Shown here in pieces: positions 26,171-35,204 of a stretch of DNA of 39,596 bases. Position 1 is the stretch's first letter. Every line of letters begins with the position of its first letter. Below the pieces are notes generated by a model, which saw only the letters and a list, made by a program, of their open reading frames with translations, was not told the DNA's origin and made no database searches. A program made the translations under genes and the position numbers. The stretch is taken from positions 1-39,596 of IMG/VR virus record IMGVR_UViG_3300027852_000091, one strand, 5' to 3'. This stretch comes from a virus.

Positions 26171-28204
26171 TTACGGAACTAGATACCCATGACACCAAGA
26201 TACATGAACATCTAGCACAGATAGCTGTTTAGCTGCGGCTGTTTCTGTCTCAACGTACGTCCTTGGCTGCAACACCTCAGCGGTCGGGATGTTTGTTGTT
26301 ATTGTCTGCTCATCGGAGAAATTATAAATACCGTCCCCCATATTATTACTAGAGATAGCGGCCTCTCCGATGTTGAAAATAACCTCATCATTAGTAACCA
26401 CAATGCTCATCCAAAAAACACGACCAAATGTCACCGATACGGCTGTGCCCGCCGTCTCTACCCCGCCAGCTTTTACTCGCGGAGTGATGGTTCCGGCAGT
26501 TACGTCTGACTCAAACAGAATATAGTTGTTTGAGTCCCTATAGAACCCAAACTGGTATTTTGTATCCGCCGTTTCACTTAGATATGCAGTGCAGTGGTAT
26601 ATCGGGTCATGGCCTGTACGCAGTGCTGTATCCTGCCATCTCATATCCATGCTATCTGTAGCAGTAGTAAGGGTAGTGAGTATACACCTCATTCCTGCGT
26701 AAGCCTTTGCGGATGATCCGTACTCAATAGCTTGAAAAGCTGTAGTCCCAGTTCCATTGACTAATGTCTCGTTACCCAGCTTACCTGCCATGAAATCATC
26801 ACGGTACTCACCGCGACCACGTAGCCCAACAAGATTATTCCGGTAATCATTAAACTTCAGTATTGTTCGTTTGTTCTCGTAGGCAGCAACGTCTTGCCCG
26901 CGAATCCGGTTGTTATAGCCCTCATCAATAAGCTCATCATTAAATAGTCCAATAGGCGAGGTTACTTCGTTGAAGTCGCCTTTAAATATAACAGCAACTC
27001 TATCCCACAATTGCCCGTCAACTTTTGCTCCCGTATTAAGCTGTACTGTTGCGCCATTAAGATTATCTTCTAGGATTACACTAGAGTAGACGTTCCCCTG
27101 GATGGTCTCGGTGGTATCTGCTTCATAGATCGAGTAAACAGGGTCGTGAGTGATTAGCCCATTCACAACATTACCATTACAATACTTACCGGCCCCCGCA
27201 GTCATAGCTACGGCTTTATTGCCCCAGTACACACTGACATCTGTAGCGTTGCATTCTTGAATATAGAACAGCGTAGCGTCAAATAGCACACTGTCTCCAG
27301 CTCCGCCCGATGCGTGCTCTATAACTGCGCTTTTCAACCACGTTCGGTACTGCCCCCCTCTGATATTTGCAACAGGCTTTAAAGTTGAAACCACGCTTGT
27401 GTAGGTAATGCCACTAGTCAGCGCATCTAGGTTTTTCAATTGACCGCCTTCGTTTACGTGGAACATATCAACGTCAACTAATGGAATTACGCCCACGTTA
27501 GTCAAATCAAGTGTAGTGTGCTTTGTTACGGTTACTGTTGAGCTAAGTCCTATCTGATCGCACCCTTCCGCTGTAAGCTCGTTTTTAGCTGCTATTGCTG
27601 CTGTAATCGCTGCTGCTGCATCTGTTCCATCACCGGGGTAGCCGAATTCTTTGATGTTTACAACTGAATTAAAAATACGCTTGCATTGCAAAGCTAGTGT
27701 GTCGTGATCAAACAAAGCTCCCAGATTATCCGCCGTACCACCAACGGCCACCATTTCAAATATAAGAACCCCTGCATCATTACCTGTATCGTAATCAGCA
27801 CACTGGTAATAATCCCCGATAGTGGCCGTTGTATCTGCTGTCATAACTGCAACTGTGGCAACCAGGATAGGCGTTGCCGATACCGAGGTAATAAACGGAT
27901 CAATATCGTCAATCTCTTTATACGCATTTGCAAATGTATTTGCATCGGCATCGGTTGAGTTGCGATAGATTACTAATTTATATTTTTGGTCAATGTACGG
28001 TATTAAATAACCACCTGAGCCGTTTATCGGCATCCCGTCGGTGTCTAGCTGGCACTTATCAAGTGTGGTGCCGCCCGTGCTATCAGTAGCCATTACAATT
28101 GGCGTAGTAGTTCCAGCGGCGTAAAACTTCAGGTAGTAGCTACTCGCGTCTACGTCATCTTCGCTGTATTGTATAAATGTTCCGCTGATCGGTGACCATG
28201 CCAT
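26171..28204 (-). CDS. Tailspike with P22-type head-binding domain
   Basis: A 677-residue receptor-binding protein, last gene of the late unit, as gene 9 is in P22. Residues ~1-115 match the P22 head-binding domain style (YYLKFYAAGTTTPIVMATDS; GGYLIPYIDQKYKLVIYRNS). NIKEFGYPGDGTDAAAAITA (~183-202) begins a right-handed beta-helix, the fold that cleaves or binds surface polysaccharide. The last ~180 residues (FYRDSNNYILFESDVTAGTI) look like a jelly-roll binding domain. Catalytic residues cannot be assigned by eye. Confidence 0.85.
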   Translation of the reverse strand: MAWSPISGTFIQYSEDDVDASSYYLKFYAAGTTTPIVMATDSTGGTTLDKCQLDTDGMPINGSGGYLIPYIDQKYKLVIYRNSTDADANTFANAYKEIDDIDPFITSVSATPILVATVAVMTADTTATIGDYYQCADYDTGNDAGVLIFEMVAVGGTADNLGALFDHDTLALQCKRIFNSVVNIKEFGYPGDGTDAAAAITAAIAAKNELTAEGCDQIGLSSTVTVTKHTTLDLTNVGVIPLVDVDMFHVNEGGQLKNLDALTSGITYTSVVSTLKPVANIRGGQYRTWLKSAVIEHASGGAGDSVLFDATLFYIQECNATDVSVYWGNKAVAMTAGAGKYCNGNVVNGLITHDPVYSIYEADTTETIQGNVYSSVILEDNLNGATVQLNTGAKVDGQLWDRVAVIFKGDFNEVTSPIGLFNDELIDEGYNNRIRGQDVAAYENKRTILKFNDYRNNLVGLRGRGEYRDDFMAGKLGNETLVNGTGTTAFQAIEYGSSAKAYAGMRCILTTLTTATDSMDMRWQDTALRTGHDPIYHCTAYLSETADTKYQFGFYRDSNNYILFESDVTAGTITPRVKAGGVETAGTAVSVTFGRVFWMSIVVTNDEVIFNIGEAAISSNNMGDGIYNFSDEQTITTNIPTAEVLQPRTYVETETAAAKQLSVLDVHVSWCHGYLVP

Positions 28205-28206
28205 GC

Positions 28207-30303
28207 CTACTCTTCCCCTGCTGTTGCGTCAATTGCTGCGCCTGCTGTACCAAGCCCTATTGCCTGCCTTACTACCGACCCTTCAAAAGGAACCGATAAC
28301 CGTGACGGCTTGGCCCTAGTAGCTAGTCGGCCTGCTCTGTCGGTCTTTAGAACTCCGAAAACCCCACCAGCTACCGGAAAGCCTGTCATCTGTTTTTCTA
28401 GCTCTAGAACCGCTTTAGCCGAAGGCCCAAAGCCTTGGCCAACCATTTTTCTAGGCTCTCTGAACTTCGCTACTCGCTCCATGTTTTTTAGGAATTTAAT
28501 TTCATCTGGAGAAAATAGAATCTCAAGTTTAAGATCCCCAACCGCTGAGATTGCTTTGCCTATCTTATCCCTGCTTAATGACTGAAATCCGCTACCATCT
28601 TCCGGCCCAATGAACGACCGCTCTTTAATTTTCTGCAATACATCAGCGCGCAGATCATTCCATGCCGCCTTTCCATGCCCTTCTGTGGTTATATAGTCTT
28701 TTAGTTGCTGAAGGTCGGTTGATTTCCAGTTCTTGGTAAATACCACATTATTTGTAAATACTTCAGGATTCACTGAGTCTTTATTTTCTAGCATGTCACG
28801 AACAATATTCTTTTTTCGTGAATCGAATTTTGATATTTTGGCCCTGGTTAATTCTGTTTCAAAGCTATGCTTTGCTGATCTGGCTTGATCAAACATATCA
28901 TCGCCAACAGCAGCGAAAACGTCATCGTCTAATGCGTCTTTCATCTGCCTAAGAACTGCGTTTTTAATATCCCCACCAGATATATTTTGATCGTACAGTT
29001 CATTCATTAACTGCCTGATTTGCGTCTCAGTTTGCTCTATGCTTATCCGTCCTGTAGGGATTATATTATCATCCAACAGTCCTTTCTCTTGCATCGTTCC
29101 GAATACAGCGCGGATATTGCCACCGGCCCTATCGTTCAATGGAGCTAGTTCTTTGATCTTTTTAGATAGGTTGTCAAACCTAACCACCTTGTCGCCAGGG
29201 GCTAACTCACGGGCCTCTTTGTATAGTCTGCCGATTTCAGCATCCAAGACGTTAGCTTTGTTCAATAGCGATTCGTTTACGCTTGATACAGGAGCAAAAG
29301 GGTTTCCGGCGGTTTCCTCAATGGCATTATCAAATCTTGATGTTAATACCCTGTCCTGAGCAGCTAGTCGCTTCTCGACCCGTCCTGAGCTTTTGAGAGC
29401 CTCTTGCTGCAAGGCAAAATCATCTACTGATCTGGTTATTTGCGCCCTTGTTGGCCCTGCGTCTCCTACCAGTCCCTGTGATTCTAAAAACGATTTTCGC
29501 GCTGCTGCCTCTGGATCGACCGCCTGCCTACGGAGATCTTTGATAGAATCATCTACAACGTCCTGAAACTCTAACCCTTCTGATCTAAGCGCTGCAAGAA
29601 ATTCATCAGAAGGATTGCCAGCCGCATCAATCACGGCTCCTTTCGGCGATTTGCCTGTTATCCTACGAAAGACTTTACCGCCCACGCGACCAAGCACAGG
29701 GACACCCAGCTCCATAGCACCCGCGATAGTGCTTCCGATACCTGCCGCAATAATTTGATTCTCAACACTACCGCCTGCTCCTCTTGTTATTATTTGGCCT
29801 TCTGCGCCGCCTAGAAGCGCCGTACCAGCAACCCTTAGCGGGGTCGATACTATGCCAGCCACCCCCAGTCCAGGCGCTATAAACGGCGCTGCTTCGCCTG
29901 CGACCTCTCCGACTGTAGTAGCTGTCGGGAAAGCAGTCTCTAACTGTTGCTTTGCTTCAATCTCGCGAGCATCCGGCTGATCCATCACGCCTACGCCGCG
30001 CATCACATTAGTAAGGCCACCACCCGCCGCTATAAACGCCGCATCTAGCGGACTCATATTCTCGATCTGTTCTCTCTGGGCGGCTGGTAATGACGCTATA
30101 AACTGGTCGCGATCACTTATCCGCTGCTGTTGGGCTTGTTGCGCTCTCGCAGCTCTTGGGCTTCCGGCTGTTTTGGGTAGAGCTATATCCCCGCTCTCTA
30201 CCAGCGCATTGAATATAGCCATATTCTTGGCCGGCAGCTCGCCTTGTCGATTAGCGTCTGCTATTTCTTGGAATGCTGCCAGCTTTTCTTGTGGGGTTGG
30301 CAT
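28207..30303 (-). CDS. Ejection protein, P22 gp16-like position
   Basis: A 698-residue protein in the gp16 slot. Residues ~125-205 are Gly/Ala-rich and hydrophobic (AAPFIAPGLGVAGIVSTPLR), suited to membrane passage; the rest is helical and charged, as in internal virion proteins that leave the head before DNA and form a conduit across the envelope. No lysozyme motif is seen. Two bases separate it from the tailspike start. Confidence 0.75.
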   Translation of the reverse strand: MPTPQEKLAAFQEIADANRQGELPAKNMAIFNALVESGDIALPKTAGSPRAARAQQAQQQRISDRDQFIASLPAAQREQIENMSPLDAAFIAAGGGLTNVMRGVGVMDQPDAREIEAKQQLETAFPTATTVGEVAGEAAPFIAPGLGVAGIVSTPLRVAGTALLGGAEGQIITRGAGGSVENQIIAAGIGSTIAGAMELGVPVLGRVGGKVFRRITGKSPKGAVIDAAGNPSDEFLAALRSEGLEFQDVVDDSIKDLRRQAVDPEAAARKSFLESQGLVGDAGPTRAQITRSVDDFALQQEALKSSGRVEKRLAAQDRVLTSRFDNAIEETAGNPFAPVSSVNESLLNKANVLDAEIGRLYKEARELAPGDKVVRFDNLSKKIKELAPLNDRAGGNIRAVFGTMQEKGLLDDNIIPTGRISIEQTETQIRQLMNELYDQNISGGDIKNAVLRQMKDALDDDVFAAVGDDMFDQARSAKHSFETELTRAKISKFDSRKKNIVRDMLENKDSVNPEVFTNNVVFTKNWKSTDLQQLKDYITTEGHGKAAWNDLRADVLQKIKERSFIGPEDGSGFQSLSRDKIGKAISAVGDLKLEILFSPDEIKFLKNMERVAKFREPRKMVGQGFGPSAKAVLELEKQMTGFPVAGGVFGVLKTDRAGRLATRAKPSRLSVPFEGSVVRQAIGLGTAGAAIDATAGEE

Positions 30304-30307
30304 CAGC

Positions 30308-31492
30308 CTATTCCGTCAGTAGGTCTATAGCTGCTTGCGACATAATAGGAGGTTTCGCAGGATCAGCTTCGTTGTTGCTGCCTTCTACAGCAGGAACATT
30401 TAATTTAGCTCTAACAATCGCGTCAATATTAGAAAGCTGAGAAACTCTCGCTTTTGGCGTGGTGTGTCGACTTGGAATCATACCTAACAATAGCTCTTGG
30501 TCTTTGTCGGTAAAAACACCTTCACCGACTGCTCTGAATATTTGTTTCAGTATCGGAGCCATAGAAGCAATTGCTCCATTTGCTATTTGAGCGTTTGACG
30601 TTAACGCTGGAATCCAGCCAGCTCCAGGGCCAGTTATTGTGCCTCCGAGCGCCTCAGTCAGTCCGGTAATTGCTGTTTCATATATCCTTAAAGCCGCCTT
30701 GTTGTTTCTTTGCTCCCCAATAAGATCGCCGGCTCGTTTAGCCTCAGCGACCGACGCAACAACAGCGGCCTCTACCTCTGGCTTTAACTCAAGCTGGGAT
30801 GATAGTTTGGCAGTCTCTACCTCTGCGGCTTTTCGTGCAGCAATAACCGCCTCTGATTCTGCAACCTCTTCTGTCGTACCTTCTTCCGCTATTGTCTGTG
30901 CTGCTGATCCTACAGCCCTAGGGTCTAATCCTAGATTTATACGCCTTGCTTCTTCTTTTTCCTCTTCCGATAAATTAGCTATCTTCGATTCAAAATCTCG
31001 CTGGGAAGCGCTTTTACCTACACCAAACAACCCCTGCTTCTCAGCAATATCCACAATAGATTGCATCTGCTTGGTGACTTGATGAATTCTTTGTGGATCG
31101 CCTGATTCCAAAGCCTCTGCTACTGCTACGGTGTCGGATAGGTCTGTGCGACCCTCTGATACTAATCTTTGTGAGCGTCTATCCACGGCTTCGACAGCGC
31201 CTTGAATATCGATATTGTCTCCGGTCAGGAATGGCAAAACCTCCATCGCTCCGGTTGCCATAGATATAGCTTCACGCTTGCGCTCTGCATCAATTGCGGC
31301 TTGATCGCCTAGCTCTACTTGTTGTTGGGCTTGTGATTCAAGAAGGCTTTTGCGGATAGGTTTAAATTCGCGCTCCTGGTTCATCTGGTCGAGCATAGAA
31401 CGAACTTGGAGTCCTTGAACGCCGCCTTCAGCCAGCGCAGACAATTGGCCTGTTGTTTGGCCTGATAATATGATGTTTTCGTTTAGCGCCAT
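30308..31492 (-). CDS. Ejection protein, P22 gp20-like position
   Basis: A 394-residue, Ala/Glu/Gln-rich helical protein (ALNENIILSGQTTGQLSALA start; long coiled stretch IDAERKREAISMATGAMEVL). Size, helix content and position between the gp7-like and gp16-like genes fit P22 gp20. It probably helps form the DNA-ejection tunnel. Confidence 0.75.
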   Translation of the reverse strand: MALNENIILSGQTTGQLSALAEGGVQGLQVRSMLDQMNQEREFKPIRKSLLESQAQQQVELGDQAAIDAERKREAISMATGAMEVLPFLTGDNIDIQGAVEAVDRRSQRLVSEGRTDLSDTVAVAEALESGDPQRIHQVTKQMQSIVDIAEKQGLFGVGKSASQRDFESKIANLSEEEKEEARRINLGLDPRAVGSAAQTIAEEGTTEEVAESEAVIAARKAAEVETAKLSSQLELKPEVEAAVVASVAEAKRAGDLIGEQRNNKAALRIYETAITGLTEALGGTITGPGAGWIPALTSNAQIANGAIASMAPILKQIFRAVGEGVFTDKDQELLLGMIPSRHTTPKARVSQLSNIDAIVRAKLNVPAVEGSNNEADPAKPPIMSQAAIDLLTE

Positions 31493-31500
31493 GATAGCTC

Positions 31501-32118
31501 CTATAGAATCGCGCCAGCGGTCATTCCAGCAACCTGTAGAAGATCTCTGGTCGCCGCTGCGCCAGCATTAGCCGAACCAACCACGCCCGCTGATTCTGCA
31601 TTGGCTATTTGGGTCATAAGGTCGGATACGCTTGTAGCTGTGTTTTGTGTAGCTGTTCCGGTTCTGGCCGCTGCATTAGCACCGATGGTAGAAAGGCTTT
31701 GAAGGTTGCCGATGTCCTGTTGCGCGAACTGATTACCCAATAACAGCATGTTACGGGTTAATGCGTCATCTGTACCGCCTGAACCAACTTTGCCCCGCGC
31801 AGCAGCCGAGTTTAGTAGGCGTTGCTCCTGTTGTTCTGCCAAGGCAGTATAAAAAGGATTGTTTAATACTCGCTCTGAGGGATCGTTAATGGCTTGCTGC
31901 AATAACGGTATAGACTCTGTGCCAGCTTCACGGAAGGTCTGTAGATCGCCTCTGGTAGTCTCTAAAGCTCTTTCCTGAAACGCGATAGCCTCTGTTCCGG
32001 CCTGCGCTTGGATGTTTGCAGCTTGTTGCGCCGCCTGTTCTCCAGCCTCAATGCCTAGCGGATCTTTGATGATACCAAGAGATCCAACCTCAATAACCTT
32101 GCTTGCTGCTTTAGCCAT
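31501..32118 (-). CDS. Ejection protein, P22 gp7-like
   Basis: A 205-residue protein of the DNA transfer (gp7) type: FQERALETTRGDLQTFREAG, PFYTALAEQQEQRLLNSAAA and NMLLLGNQFAQQDIGNLQSL are typical helical stretches of that group; the C-terminus is Ala/Gly rich. Overlaps the stop of the DUF2824 gene by eight bases. Confidence 0.8.
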   Translation of the reverse strand: MAKAASKVIEVGSLGIIKDPLGIEAGEQAAQQAANIQAQAGTEAIAFQERALETTRGDLQTFREAGTESIPLLQQAINDPSERVLNNPFYTALAEQQEQRLLNSAAARGKVGSGGTDDALTRNMLLLGNQFAQQDIGNLQSLSTIGANAAARTGTATQNTATSVSDLMTQIANAESAGVVGSANAGAAATRDLLQVAGMTAGAIL

Positions 32119-32584
32119 TAGCCATCTCCTCCCGCGTGATACCCATCAAAACACGATCATAGACCCTAGTTTCTGAATATCTAAAGCTTTGCCGGTCTAT
32201 TCCTTCCACTTTCCCGCCTGCTTCTATCACTGATTCAATGGTGGCTTTGAATATCGTTGGTATTAATGCGTTCAATTTTACAGCATAAGGCGGCATATTG
32301 CCCACAAACCATTTAAAGATAGATTTTATCATGCTGACGTAGTGTTCTTTGTGCTCTCGTAGAATGTACGGGTGACACTGAACCATTGTGCCTGTAACTA
32401 CGTGCAAGCTTGCTAGGCCGACTTTAGCGCCATCTACGATATAGGATAACCAAAGCTCTCTACCGCATACCTCCGGCTCTATAGGGCCAGCGCCATACTC
32501 AGCCGCGTATCGATATATCTCGGGCTTGTTCATAAACTCTCGAATATACTCTTCGCTGCGCTCTGGTTGAATGCTTTGCATCAT
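32111..32584 (-). CDS. P22 gp14-like head assembly protein (DUF2824)
   Basis: A 157-residue protein with a GNAT-like acyltransferase-type fold pattern (LASLHVVTGTMVQCHPYILR, EHYVSMIKSIFKWFVGNMPP, KVEGIDRQSFRYSETRVYDR). In P22 gp14 is needed for making infectious particles with ejection proteins. It stands directly before the gp7-like gene, as in P22. Overlaps the previous stop by four bases. Confidence 0.8.
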   Translation of the reverse strand: MMQSIQPERSEEYIREFMNKPEIYRYAAEYGAGPIEPEVCGRELWLSYIVDGAKVGLASLHVVTGTMVQCHPYILREHKEHYVSMIKSIFKWFVGNMPPYAVKLNALIPTIFKATIESVIEAGGKVEGIDRQSFRYSETRVYDRVLMGITREEMANG

Positions 32585-32925
32585 GTCTCTGTGGTGCCTG
32601 ATACAATCACGTTAATTACATCGGCTGTGCCAGCCTTGCCGCTTAACTTCATGCTGTTATCGATAACCTGTCCAATCAGATCTGAGGGTCTTAGCCCTGA
32701 GTTAGCCGGGATAGTTTTAACGAAGGCATGATTGCCGCCTGATCCTGTGGTGCCTGTGGTCGCAGTCAGAACAAGCCATAGCGTGACCTCTACTGCACTC
32801 GACGATGTATTAAACAAAAGCATTGATCCGATAAACTTTTTCTCACTTGATCCAGCAGAAATGAGCGTTTCTTCTGAGCTATTAAGCTGATCTTCAATCG
32901 TGAAATTGGATAACTTGGTAGGCAT
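32581..32925 (-). CDS. Putative virion protein
   Basis: A 114-residue beta-type protein (KFIGSMLLFNTSSSAVEVTL, GGNHAFVKTIPANSGLRPSD) resembling small structural proteins near phage tails. No motif beyond that. Two bases after the 353-residue gene; overlaps gp14-like start. Confidence 0.6.
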   Translation of the reverse strand: MPTKLSNFTIEDQLNSSEETLISAGSSEKKFIGSMLLFNTSSSAVEVTLWLVLTATTGTTGSGGNHAFVKTIPANSGLRPSDLIGQVIDNSMKLSGKAGTADVINVIVSGTTET

Positions 32926-32927
32926 TA

Positions 32928-33989
32928 TTACTTGACCTCTCTGCCAACTAATACTGTTTTAAAATCTATTAGTCCGGTTAGATCATCGTTGATTATAACA
33001 ACCAGTTCATCGCCATCCGGCTCACTAAGCCTTACCCAATCCGCAAACTCTAACCTGAGGTGTAGCATAGTATTTGTTCCATCGCTTGCCACCGACATAA
33101 TCCTGGCACCGCCCAAAACTGTATCGCCCAACCCTTTGACGTTGCCTGAGGTTAGAACCTCGCCAAACACTTGTCGCTGGAATGTAATGCCTGTGGTTAG
33201 CTGCGGAACTCCCAAAAACTGATCATAGGATAGATTGGTCATAGTGGCGTTTTCTGTCGCGCCTGCTACGGTCGTAATGCCTGTGTAAGCATCAACCATC
33301 AGTATGTCTAATCGGTTGTACTCGAACACTTCACCCAAGCTTAGGTTTGTGCTGTAAATTATCCCGCCGCCCTCTCGAAGATCAATTTCATCTAAATAAA
33401 AAGCAGGAGGAGTTCCGGTTGCGGTTATAGTAATCAGTAGTTCATCAATTGCACTTGTTGCCTCAAAAACTGAGACGGGGATCTGGAACGACTGCCAGAC
33501 ATTTAGAAGACTTGGGTCAATATAATCGCCAATATTTATAGAAATCCCTGACTGAACTCCAGCAAGCCTACCACTGAAATCAATTGTGTTTTTTGTTGAG
33601 TTGTATGTAGTTAAATAAACTTTCCCCGTCATAATGGTGTAGTTTGTAGCAGTTAACGGGGTTGATCTTGTTATAACCGCCTGATCGCCATTACTAACAG
33701 CGGTTGCGTCAATTGATTTTGTCCCGCTTGCTGCCTGTGCTGTGCTTGCAAAGTCCCACGTTCCAGATAATGCCGTTGCCGTCCACAATACTGAGTCTGT
33801 ACCATCGTGGATGCCTTCGGTTGCTCCAGAAGCCGCCCCATTGATATTCATCAACGGCGAACCGTTAGAGTCCACCATAAACCTGCTTTGTGGCTCATAC
33901 TTAGTAGCTGGAGACGTGCCTACCTGTAGCCTGCCATCAACTACATCAGCGGTTCCGCCTTTGCGCCCAGCTAACAAAAACTGGAACAC
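32928..33989 (-). CDS. Putative virion/tail protein
   Basis: A 353-residue beta-rich protein. Middle part (residues ~80-205, ending in PAFYLDEIDLREGG) resembles a carbohydrate-binding jelly roll; the last part has RQVFGEVLTSGNVKGLGDTV. It overlaps the 187-residue gene by one base. It may be a second surface protein beside the tailspike; function not shown. Confidence 0.6.
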   Translation of the reverse strand: MFQFLLAGRKGGTADVVDGRLQVGTSPATKYEPQSRFMVDSNGSPLMNINGAASGATEGIHDGTDSVLWTATALSGTWDFASTAQAASGTKSIDATAVSNGDQAVITRSTPLTATNYTIMTGKVYLTTYNSTKNTIDFSGRLAGVQSGISINIGDYIDPSLLNVWQSFQIPVSVFEATSAIDELLITITATGTPPAFYLDEIDLREGGGIIYSTNLSLGEVFEYNRLDILMVDAYTGITTVAGATENATMTNLSYDQFLGVPQLTTGITFQRQVFGEVLTSGNVKGLGDTVLGGARIMSVASDGTNTMLHLRLEFADWVRLSEPDGDELVVIINDDLTGLIDFKTVLVGREVK

Positions 33990-34552
33990 TACAGGTCATC
34001 CGCAGGCGGTAGCTCAATAAACGAAACCACTCCGCTCAACTCACCTGTTGCAGCTTCAAACCTGATAGCAATTGATTTACCTTGTGGGATTACAATTTTA
34101 GATGATGTAGATAGATGGAACATTTTATCAACTGTATCCAAATCCATAAAAAACAGCACACCGTCATTGGTTAGCCCTGTGGTATCGGTATCGCTTTTTA
34201 TGATTGCGTCAATTGTTGGCGATGTTCCAATATTCCTTGATACTGGGGCAAGATCTGCCCCCGCTGTAAATGACGGCGTTCCTGATACCGCATCTATAAA
34301 TATCCGGCTTGCCGTTGTAGATACCGCCATTCTAAAATCAGAAACAGCTATCTCAGCGCTTCCTGTGTTGTTAAAGTAAAAAACATAATCGCCCGCACCA
34401 ATTGGGTTAACGTCAAAAAACGATACGCTCCATACCTTGCCAGTGTGGTGATTTACATGCTGATCGACAGGCTGACCTATGGATGATACTTTGCCTCGAT
34501 GCTCAGAAGTAACATCCATTGGATTGTTGTTAATGCCGCGTACTTGTGTCAT
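33989..34552 (-). CDS. Putative virion protein
   Basis: A 187-residue beta-type protein (KVWSVSFFDVNPIGAGDYVF, FRMAVSTTASRIFIDAVSGT, GKSIAIRFEAATGELSG). Related small proteins sit near tail genes in other podoviruses, function unknown. Overlaps the 51-residue gene by four bases. Confidence 0.6.
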   Translation of the reverse strand: MTQVRGINNNPMDVTSEHRGKVSSIGQPVDQHVNHHTGKVWSVSFFDVNPIGAGDYVFYFNNTGSAEIAVSDFRMAVSTTASRIFIDAVSGTPSFTAGADLAPVSRNIGTSPTIDAIIKSDTDTTGLTNDGVLFFMDLDTVDKMFHLSTSSKIVIPQGKSIAIRFEAATGELSGVVSFIELPPADDL

Positions 34553-34704
34553 GTCAATTTCTCCGCTGAATCAATGACTGATAATGGATCTTCATTTGCC
34601 GCCTCACTAATGAGTATGATCAATGATTTTAATAGTGTGTTTTGCTCTTCTAGCAGATCTTCAATGTATGATTCGTGGGTCGTGTCATCAGGCTTGAAAC
34701 TCAT
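34549..34704 (-). CDS. Very small helical protein in the tail block
   Basis: Fifty-one residues: MSFKPDDTTHESYIEDLLEE, a leucine-rich helix and SVIDSAEKLT. It fills the only gap in this block and overlaps both neighbours by ATGA, which strongly supports it. No family recognised. Confidence 0.75.
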   Translation of the reverse strand: MSFKPDDTTHESYIEDLLEEQNTLLKSLIILISEAANEDPLSVIDSAEKLT

Positions 34705-35204
34705 TTTGCCACCCACTCATCAGAATCTATAAAATAGTAGAACTCTATCGCCGTTCCTTCGCGGCTTAACTCTCCAGTCGATGATCCGTTAATAGTCTTA
34801 CCGTTTCCGTTCAACTTAATCCTTGACCCGTCACCGTTCCTGATCATTATTATATCATTTTCCTGCGGGTATTCCGGAAAGGTTATGGTTGCGCCGGTTG
34901 TAGCGTTAACGAAGTCAAAAGGTAGTGCGGTATAGTCTGTCGACTCTGTGGTTGCCCTGAATTGTCCAGTGGTGCTTGGTTGCCACTGGAATAGGTTTGA
35001 TACATTGTCGAGATCTTGTTCTGTAATGTCCCATGGGAATAGTTCGCGGGTTGCCTCGGCTGCGATCTCATCATTACCACCGCCTGACCTAACCCACATA
35101 TCATGCGCCCAGCGGGTGAAATACTCGAAGAATGCTCGGGTTTCTTTGTCCTTTCTTAATTCTGGCGGGATAGGGTGTAGAAACGGGTCAACTCTTACAG
35201 CCAT
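34701..35204 (-). CDS. Tail-tip/needle-position protein
   Basis: A 167-residue protein right after gp10, the place of tail needle gp26 in P22. N-terminus PFLHPIPPELRKDKETRAFF and WAHDMWVRSGGGNDEIA resemble short tail-closing proteins of podoviruses; the C-terminal half is beta-rich (IMIRNGDGSRIKLNGNGKTI). It does not show the long trimeric coiled coil of gp26, so the needle role is inferred only from position. Confidence 0.55.
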   Translation of the reverse strand: MAVRVDPFLHPIPPELRKDKETRAFFEYFTRWAHDMWVRSGGGNDEIAAEATRELFPWDITEQDLDNVSNLFQWQPSTTGQFRATTESTDYTALPFDFVNATTGATITFPEYPQENDIIMIRNGDGSRIKLNGNGKTINGSSTGELSREGTAIEFYYFIDSDEWVAK